Origin: Thiotrichaceae bacterium
GTDB taxonomy: Bacteria > Pseudomonadota > Gammaproteobacteria > Thiotrichales > Thiotrichaceae
Assembly (NCBI GenBank): GCA_024762625.1
Contig: JANTHA010000129.1
Location: 1 to 6,325, forward strand
Direction: 5' to 3'
DNA length: 6,325 bases
Shown here one piece after another: positions 1 to 4,124 of the stretch. A program made the translations under genes and the position numbers. Each line of letters opens with the position of its first letter. Position 1 is the stretch's first letter. The notes under the pieces were generated by a model. It did not search any database and was not told the origin of the DNA. It saw only the letters and a list, made by a program, of their open reading frames with translations.

Positions 1-133
1 CTACTCAGCGTGTTTAGATTTTGGTTCATATCAAGGCATTTTCGCACGGAGAATGTGAGCATATAGTTAATATGTGACCATTCGAGTACGAAAATAACGC
101 CGAGATGGGGCAAAAGATGAATACGTTGAGTAG
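1..133. repeat. Long imperfect palindrome (MITE-like or large hairpin element), cut at the left edge
   Basis: The two halves are inverted copies around base 67. The outer arms CTACTCA (1-7) and TGAGTAG (127-133) match exactly, and bases 8-16 continue pairing with 118-126 through Watson-Crick and G-U pairs. TTTTG (19-23) pairs with 111-115, GGC (35-37) with 99-101, ATTTTCG (38-44) with CGAAAAT (89-95), GAATG (51-55) with 79-83, and CATAT (60-64) with ATATG (70-74), leaving a 5-base loop. The symmetry reaches base 1, so the element probably continues a few bases to the left; on the right the next bases are TTACTAAC. No open reading frame lies inside it. The size and full-length dyad suit a non-autonomous MITE-like element or a large intergenic hairpin. 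I cannot assign a transposon family from sequence alone. It ends about 34 bases before dsrS, so it may shape dsrS transcription or mRNA stability. Confidence 0.8.
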
Positions 134-167
134 TTACTAACAAGTTTACGGAATATCCTGTTCTTAA

Positions 168-1304
168 ATGCAAACCTCACAACAACTTTCAAATGAAGAT
201 AATCTGCGCCTGAATGTACTCCTTGCGCAGCCCTTACGGGCTATCCGCATCAATGAAAGCAAAATGACCGTACACGCCCTGACCGAAAAAGGCGAAGCCA
301 AGGTGCAATTAAACCCAACCATGCGTGATGAACAATATCTGCGACTGGTGCGTGAACTGTTATCGCTTAAAATAACCGGATCCCCCGGCGGTTATCCGAT
401 ATTCCTGAAACGCTGGACCCGAATGGGTCACGCTGATAATACCCTGGAGCACATGCTGTTGCTGGGCGAACCGGAAGCTATAATCGCCGTGGTTCACGCA
501 CCAGAAATCAGTCATGATATTGGCGTTCGCGCCTGGTGGGCGCACCCGACGACCGAAGTCGCCATGCGGCTCATGGAATATCCTGAAATCGCACAAGGCG
601 AACTGGGCATTGAACTTGCGGCCTACTTGATGGAGTTTCTGCCTTTTGAGGAAAAACAGCTCAATATTGTGAATATGGTGCGCCTGTGCTTACAGGGAGA
701 CTTACTCAGCATTGAGGAAAAACAGAAACTATGGGCGCGCGCCAAACGTAGAAATCCCTTTTACGTCGGCTTCTTGCACGCCAGTATGGAACAAATTCCA
801 CTGGATAAACCCTGCTCAAAACAGTACGAAGAAATTTCCGTTCAACTCGCCAAACTTAAAACAGCGGAAAACCGCTATGCGATCGCCCTGCTCCGTCTGT
901 TAAGCGACAAGGGACAAAACTGGCTGGAAACCTTAAAACTGTCTTTAAAAAAACCTGTTGACCAGGATGTCGTTATTTCACTGTTCACCGCCATAAACCG
1001 ACAGTTTAAATTGCCAATGGAAACATTGAAAAACGATCGTCGCGGCACGCGCTCCATTGAAATCGCCATAGAACACGCCGATCATATCTGTCAACAGCCA
1101 GACAATGAGGAATTAGCCGCACTGTTAGATGCGCTTGATAACAAACACCATCCGCTCGTCAACGCACTGCTGGTTCTGGCGCAAATGGGTGAGCATACGC
1201 TCATCCCCATTTTTAGCGGCAATGATTCAGTAGGTACGGTAATGCGTAAACGATTACTCCCACTGACTTCACCTTTATTAGAGAAAGTAGATATACTGCT
1301 GTAG
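168..1304 (+). CDS. dsrS: DsrS-like sulfur-oxidation accessory protein
   Basis: A 378-residue soluble protein with no signal peptide or membrane segment. The N-terminal third carries the stretches by which I recognise DsrS: LRLNVLLAQ (14-22), AIRINESKM, GEAKVQLNP, then GSPGGYPIFLKRWTRMG (about 71-87) and LLLGEPEAIIAVV. The rest looks mainly helical and has no known catalytic motif. DsrS is the last gene of the dsr operon in purple sulfur bacteria such as Allochromatium vinosum. It is cytoplasmic and its biochemical role is not defined. The ATG at 168 is used because family similarity begins within a few residues of it; the ribosome binding site is weak, with only ACGGAA about 15 bases upstream. 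No dsrAB or other dsr gene is visible, but the left edge cuts the locus. The assignment rests on remembered family similarity and is supported by the nearby cysG. Confidence 0.82.
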   Translation: MQTSQQLSNEDNLRLNVLLAQPLRAIRINESKMTVHALTEKGEAKVQLNPTMRDEQYLRLVRELLSLKITGSPGGYPIFLKRWTRMGHADNTLEHMLLLGEPEAIIAVVHAPEISHDIGVRAWWAHPTTEVAMRLMEYPEIAQGELGIELAAYLMEFLPFEEKQLNIVNMVRLCLQGDLLSIEEKQKLWARAKRRNPFYVGFLHASMEQIPLDKPCSKQYEEISVQLAKLKTAENRYAIALLRLLSDKGQNWLETLKLSLKKPVDQDVVISLFTAINRQFKLPMETLKNDRRGTRSIEIAIEHADHICQQPDNEELAALLDALDNKHHPLVNALLVLAQMGEHTLIPIFSGNDSVGTVMRKRLLPLTSPLLEKVDILL

Positions 1305-1319
1305 AATCTTCATATTGTC

Positions 1320-1366
1320 AGCTGTATATCAGCTACTGAGCTACATATTAGCTACATATCAGCTAC
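1320..1366. repeat. Short tandem array of 11-bp AGCTACATATC-type repeats
   Basis: In the 91-base gap between dsrS and the next gene, AGCT recurs at the head of each unit: 1320-1330 (AGCTGTATATC), 1331-1338 (a shortened 8-base unit, AGCTACTG), 1339-1349 (AGCTACATATT), 1350-1360 (AGCTACATATC), and a partial copy AGCTAC at 1361-1366. Because AGCT is self-complementary, neighbouring units can pair and form small hairpins in RNA, for example TAGCT (1349-1353) with AGCTA (1361-1365). It could be a slippage product, a binding-site array or an RNA processing site. The sequence does not decide between these. Confidence 0.7.
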
Positions 1367-1384
1367 TTGTTAACCAGGATAAAC

Positions 1385-1390
1385 AGGAAA
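1385..1390 (+). promoter_or_regulatory. Ribosome binding site deciding the start of the 78-residue gene
   Basis: AGGAAA lies five bases before the ATG at 1396, the best Shine-Dalgarno match in the first half of the window. It favours this ATG over a TTG at 1315 that is in the same frame but would translate the 11-bp repeat array. Confidence 0.7.
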
Positions 1391-1395
1391 TTGCC

Positions 1396-1632
1396 ATGCC
1401 CTATTACGTTTATAAAATCACACAACCGACCCCTGTGGTTAAAAATCTGGATTTCCAGAAAGAATTTGAATCGTTCAAGGACGCCAAAAAATTCGCCCGC
1501 GAGATGCGCGCCGAATTGCCGCTTAATGGCGGCATCACCGTGAAAATGATTCATGCAGCCAACCAGCTTCAGGCCGAAGAGCTACTACTGGAAAAGCGCG
1601 AAGAAACCGTTGTCATGGAGTGGGAAAAATAA
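1396..1632 (+). CDS. Conserved-looking small protein of unknown function (78 residues)
   Basis: I do not recognise a named family. The product begins MPYYVYKITQ, has a charged, probably helical middle (FESFKDAKKFAREMRAEL), then GGITVKMIHAANQLQAEELL and an acidic-basic tail ending in EWEK. It looks like a small cytoplasmic alpha/beta protein: beta strands near YYVYKI and ITVKMI, helices elsewhere. It has no cysteines, signal peptide or membrane segment. The AGGAAA site and codon use like its neighbours support real translation. It lies 91 bases after dsrS and 12 bases before the next gene, so it is very likely co-transcribed and co-translated with the six-cysteine protein. By position it may serve the Dsr or siroheme pathway, but that is inference only. 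Confidence 0.8.
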   Translation: MPYYVYKITQPTPVVKNLDFQKEFESFKDAKKFAREMRAELPLNGGITVKMIHAANQLQAEELLLEKREETVVMEWEK

Positions 1633-1644
1633 CACCCGCCTATC

Positions 1645-2115
1645 ATGGACGAAGACCAGTATCGCAACACCTATAAGACGCTCAACCCGAATCGCTGTAT
1701 TTTTGAAAAAGCCATTACCAACCAGCGTTGCGATTGTGAGTTAAAACGCAAATTCATACTCGCCTCGCGCGAATGCGTGGCCTGTGAATCTGAAACGGCG
1801 ATGCAACAATGTACGGCGGTACTCAACAGCATTCGCAACAATGCGCGTTTCTCGCTCAAGGTCGTCTCCATTGATGGCCCAATGCCGCATAATAAGGAGC
1901 TGCAGGTACAGGCGGGCGGCATGCAGGCGCTGCAAGCGCTATTGAATGAAGATGAAAACCAGACGGCAAAAGCGAATACAGCGCCAGCGGACAATATCCA
2001 TCAAACCATGCAGTCCGCGCTACGCCGTTATGGAAAAATAGAAACACTACCCTATGGCGAAATCGTTAAAGGCATTGTAAGCTATCAATCGCGCCCGAAA
2101 AGGCGAAAAAAATAG
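1645..2115 (+). CDS. Six-cysteine protein of unknown function, possible metal or Fe-S binder (156 residues)
   Basis: I cannot name a family. All six cysteines fall in the first third, at residues 18, 29, 31, 44, 47 and 56, giving the spacing C-x10-C-x-C-x12-C-x2-C-x8-C. The remaining 100 residues have none. Such clustering, with one CxC and one CxxC pair, suggests a zinc site or an iron-sulfur cluster, though disulfides or thiol chemistry cannot be excluded. The middle contains SLKVVSIDGPMPHNKELQV and a glycine pair (AGG), then a polar, probably flexible stretch (about 107-124). The C-terminus is strongly basic (RPKRRKK), which could touch nucleic acid. There is no signal peptide, so it is probably cytoplasmic. 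The ATG at 1645 follows the previous stop by 12 bases and has no strong ribosome binding site, consistent with translational coupling. cysG starts 54 bases downstream. Confidence 0.84.
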   Translation: MDEDQYRNTYKTLNPNRCIFEKAITNQRCDCELKRKFILASRECVACESETAMQQCTAVLNSIRNNARFSLKVVSIDGPMPHNKELQVQAGGMQALQALLNEDENQTAKANTAPADNIHQTMQSALRRYGKIETLPYGEIVKGIVSYQSRPKRRKK

Positions 2116-2169
2116 CCGCGCTCTAAATTAAGAAAATACAGACACCCCAATCACAAGCGAAAACCGTAC

Positions 2170-3609
2170 ATGAAACATTACCCCGCTTTTCTGAATCTTG
2201 AAAACCGCGACTGCGTAGTCATTGGCGGCGGCGCAGTCGCCACGCGCAAGGTGAACAACCTGCTACAGGCAAACGGCCGCGTCAAGGTCATAGCACCCCG
2301 TCTGGACGCCGGGATCAAACAATTGGCGCAGGAGGGTAAAATAACAGCCAGGGAAGGCGAGTTTGAACCGGCGGATATCGAGAACGCCTTTCTTACGATC
2401 GCCGCGACTGATAATGCAGAGATCAATAAACAGATCGCCGCACTCGCCAATCAAACGAATACGCTGGTTAATGTGGCCGACGATCCAGGGTTATCCAGCT
2501 TTATCGTGCCCTCGGTTCTGGATCGCTCGCCGGTGACCATTGCGGTCTCCACAGGCGGCGCTTCTCCGGTTCTTGCGCGCCAGTTGCGCATGAAGCTGGA
2601 AACCATGATTCCTTCCGCCTGTGGCCGTCTGGCCAGCATCACGGAAGAATATCGGGAAAAGGTAAAATCACGCTTCCCAGAGCAAAAACAACGTAAAAAA
2701 TTCTGGGAAAATGCGCTCAAAGGCCCGTTTGCCGAACTGGTTTACGCCGGGCAAGATGCCGCAGCGCGACAATTGCTGGATGATTTACTCGCCAAACAAC
2801 AAGACAGTAATCCAGTTGGCGAAGTCTATCTGGTCGGTGCAGGCCCCGGCGACCCGGATCTGCTGACTTTCAAGGCGGTGCGTCTGATGCAGCAGGCCGA
2901 TGTCATGGTGTATGACCGGCTGGTATCCAAACCGATACTGGATATGGCGAATAAAAACGCCGAGCGTCTCTACGTCGGCAAGGAAAAAGACAATCACGCG
3001 GTTCCTCAGGACAAGATCAACGACCTGCTGGTCGAACTTGCCTTGCAGGGAAAACGGGTCTTGCGCCTCAAGGGCGGCGACCCCTTTATTTTCGGTCGCG
3101 GCGGCGAGGAAATCGAAAAACTGGCCGAAAACAATGTGCCTTTTCAAGTCGTCCCCGCCGTCACTGCGGCTTCCGGCTGTTCCGCCTATGCGGGCATTCC
3201 GCTGACCCACCGCGATTATGCGCAATCGGTCACATTCGCCACCGGCCATTTAAAAGACGGTTCAATCAATCTGAACTGGGATCAGCTGACCCAGAAAAAC
3301 CATACCATTGTCTTCTATATGGGCCTGACCGGAATCAAGGTGATCAGCGAACAGCTGCAGGCGCATGGCATGTCCGGCGATATGCCCGCCGCGCTCATCG
3401 AACAGGGCACCACGCGCAACCAGCGCGTCCATATCGGCACAGTGGCGACCTTGCCACAGCTGGTTGAAGAATCCGGCGTGCGCGCCCCTACCCTGACCAT
3501 TATCGGCGAAGTCGTCAAACTGCATGATAAACTACACTGGTATGAACCCCAGCGTCATGTGCCCGAAACAGAGTTTAGCCGCAACCCACCATCATCGGCA
3601 CGGAAATAA
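2170..3609 (+). CDS. cysG: Siroheme synthase CysG: uroporphyrinogen-III methyltransferase, precorrin-2 dehydrogenase and ferrochelatase
   Basis: A 479-residue fusion enzyme that turns uroporphyrinogen III into siroheme in the cytoplasm. The N-terminal half (about 1-210) is the NAD-dependent precorrin-2 dehydrogenase/ferrochelatase: VVIGGGAVATRK (16-27) binds the dinucleotide, and Asp104 in NVADDP matches the catalytic Asp104 of the enterobacterial enzyme with identical numbering. The C-terminal half (about 216-460) is the SAM-dependent methyltransferase: VGAGPGDPDLLT (222-233), VYDRLVS with Asp249, VGK with Lys271, RLKGGDPFIFGRGGEE (299-314), GIPLTHRDYAQSV and VFYMGL with Met384. These correspond to Asp248, Lys270 and Met382 of E. 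coli/Salmonella CysG. Thr128 replaces the Salmonella phosphoserine Ser128. A polar tail of about 20 residues extends past the usual C-terminus near DKLHW. Siroheme would serve DsrAB and perhaps assimilatory sulfite or nitrite reductase. Confidence 0.98.
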   Translation: MKHYPAFLNLENRDCVVIGGGAVATRKVNNLLQANGRVKVIAPRLDAGIKQLAQEGKITAREGEFEPADIENAFLTIAATDNAEINKQIAALANQTNTLVNVADDPGLSSFIVPSVLDRSPVTIAVSTGGASPVLARQLRMKLETMIPSACGRLASITEEYREKVKSRFPEQKQRKKFWENALKGPFAELVYAGQDAAARQLLDDLLAKQQDSNPVGEVYLVGAGPGDPDLLTFKAVRLMQQADVMVYDRLVSKPILDMANKNAERLYVGKEKDNHAVPQDKINDLLVELALQGKRVLRLKGGDPFIFGRGGEEIEKLAENNVPFQVVPAVTAASGCSAYAGIPLTHRDYAQSVTFATGHLKDGSINLNWDQLTQKNHTIVFYMGLTGIKVISEQLQAHGMSGDMPAALIEQGTTRNQRVHIGTVATLPQLVEESGVRAPTLTIIGEVVKLHDKLHWYEPQRHVPETEFSRNPPSSARK

Positions 3610-3625
3610 CAACAGGATACACGTC

Positions 3626-3988
3626 ATGGACGAAGTAAAAATCAACATCGAAGACGCCTTCAAACAGAATATGAGCGATGGCGGCAATTGTTCGGAGGCG
3701 GAGCCTTTCGCCCTGCAATGTATTGATGACAGTATGGAGCCCGAATTCGCGATGGGCTGTATTATCATTATCGACCCCGGCCATGTGGCGCGCGATGGCT
3801 CCTATGTGTTTGCGGTAGACAACAAGGGCGAATACATTTTCCGCCAGCTGCGCATCCGCGACGACCGTTATTTTCTGGTTCCCTTGAATGATTTGTACGA
3901 AACCTTTGAAATCAAATGGGAGCAAATCGAAGGCGTCATCACCCAGCGCGCTGGCAAAAAACGCAGTTACCACAAGCATTATGATTAA
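3626..3988 (+). CDS. Stand-alone S24 (LexA/UmuD-like) domain protein, catalytic lysine replaced by arginine
   Basis: A 120-residue protein made almost wholly of an S24 peptidase fold. CIDDSMEPEFAMG (32-44) carries the nucleophile-type Ser36. It is followed by IIIIDPGHVARDGSYVFAV and GEYIFRQL with Arg73. The 37-residue Ser-to-basic spacing equals Ser119-Lys156 in LexA and Ser60-Lys97 in UmuD, so Arg73 sits where the general-base lysine belongs and self-cleavage is doubtful. There is no helix-turn-helix domain. A cleavage site about 34 residues before Ser36 would fall at residue 2, so none is present. The chosen ATG has AGGA (3614-3617) eight bases upstream and lies 16 bases after the cysG stop. 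An in-frame ATG at 3524 would overlap cysG by 86 bases. It is probably co-transcribed with cysG; its role is unknown, perhaps a non-catalytic partner or regulator. Confidence 0.9.
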   Translation: MDEVKINIEDAFKQNMSDGGNCSEAEPFALQCIDDSMEPEFAMGCIIIIDPGHVARDGSYVFAVDNKGEYIFRQLRIRDDRYFLVPLNDLYETFEIKWEQIEGVITQRAGKKRSYHKHYD

Positions 3989-4040
3989 GTACGGACTCAA
4001 GTTCAGTCTGGAAAATTTTGCTTATTAACGAAACTTGTTT

Positions 4041-4069
4041 TTCATGCCTTTCCCGGAAAGAGATAAAAT
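4041..4069 (+). promoter_or_regulatory. Candidate sigma-70 promoter for recC
   Basis: The -10 candidate TAAAAT (4064-4069) matches 5 of 6 consensus bases. The -35 candidate TTCATG (4041-4046) matches only 3 of 6, but the spacer is the ideal 17 bases. Transcription would begin near 4076, leaving a leader of about 50 bases before the recC ATG. The 136-base gap before recC, much wider than the 12-91-base gaps upstream, supports a separate transcription unit. The weak -35 keeps confidence low. Confidence 0.4.
4048..4060. promoter_or_regulatory. Perfect 13-bp palindrome in the recC promoter spacer (operator candidate)
   Basis: CTTTCC (4048-4053) and GGAAAG (4055-4060) are exact inverted arms around C4054. 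The dyad sits between the candidate -35 and -10 elements, where a repressor would block RNA polymerase. It does not match the E. coli LexA box (CTGT-N8-ACAG), and I know of no regulator for this sequence. Chance is possible for arms this short. Confidence 0.35.
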
Positions 4070-4124
4070 AAAACGCCAGTTTGTCCGGCAACATTTAAAA
4101 TCCACCACAACAAGAACCTGATTC

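Noticed and set aside
126..159. Promoter for dsrS just after the palindrome (TTGAGT ... TATCCT)
   Set aside because: The spacer would be 22 bases and the -10 matches only 4 of 6, so it is too weak to annotate; dsrS may be transcribed from further upstream.
1315..1395. TTG start extending the 78-residue protein by 27 residues
   Set aside because: The extension only translates the 11-bp repeat array, while AGGAAA is placed correctly for the ATG at 1396.
2785..3249. Long minus-strand open frame opposite cysG
   Set aside because: It is a shadow of the well-supported cysG reading frame and encodes nothing recognisable; the other minus-strand frames are shadows of the same kind.
3524..3625. Earlier in-frame ATG for the S24 protein, adding 34 residues
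   Set aside because: It would overlap the end of cysG by 86 bases, the added residues are low-complexity (HHHRHGNNN), and the ATG at 3626 has a proper AGGA site and leads straight into the S24 domain.
3993..4019. Possible terminator after the S24 gene (GGACT/AGTCT stem followed by TTTT)
   Set aside because: The stem is only five pairs including one G-T, and six bases (GGAAAA) separate it from a four-T run, so it does not make a convincing intrinsic terminator.
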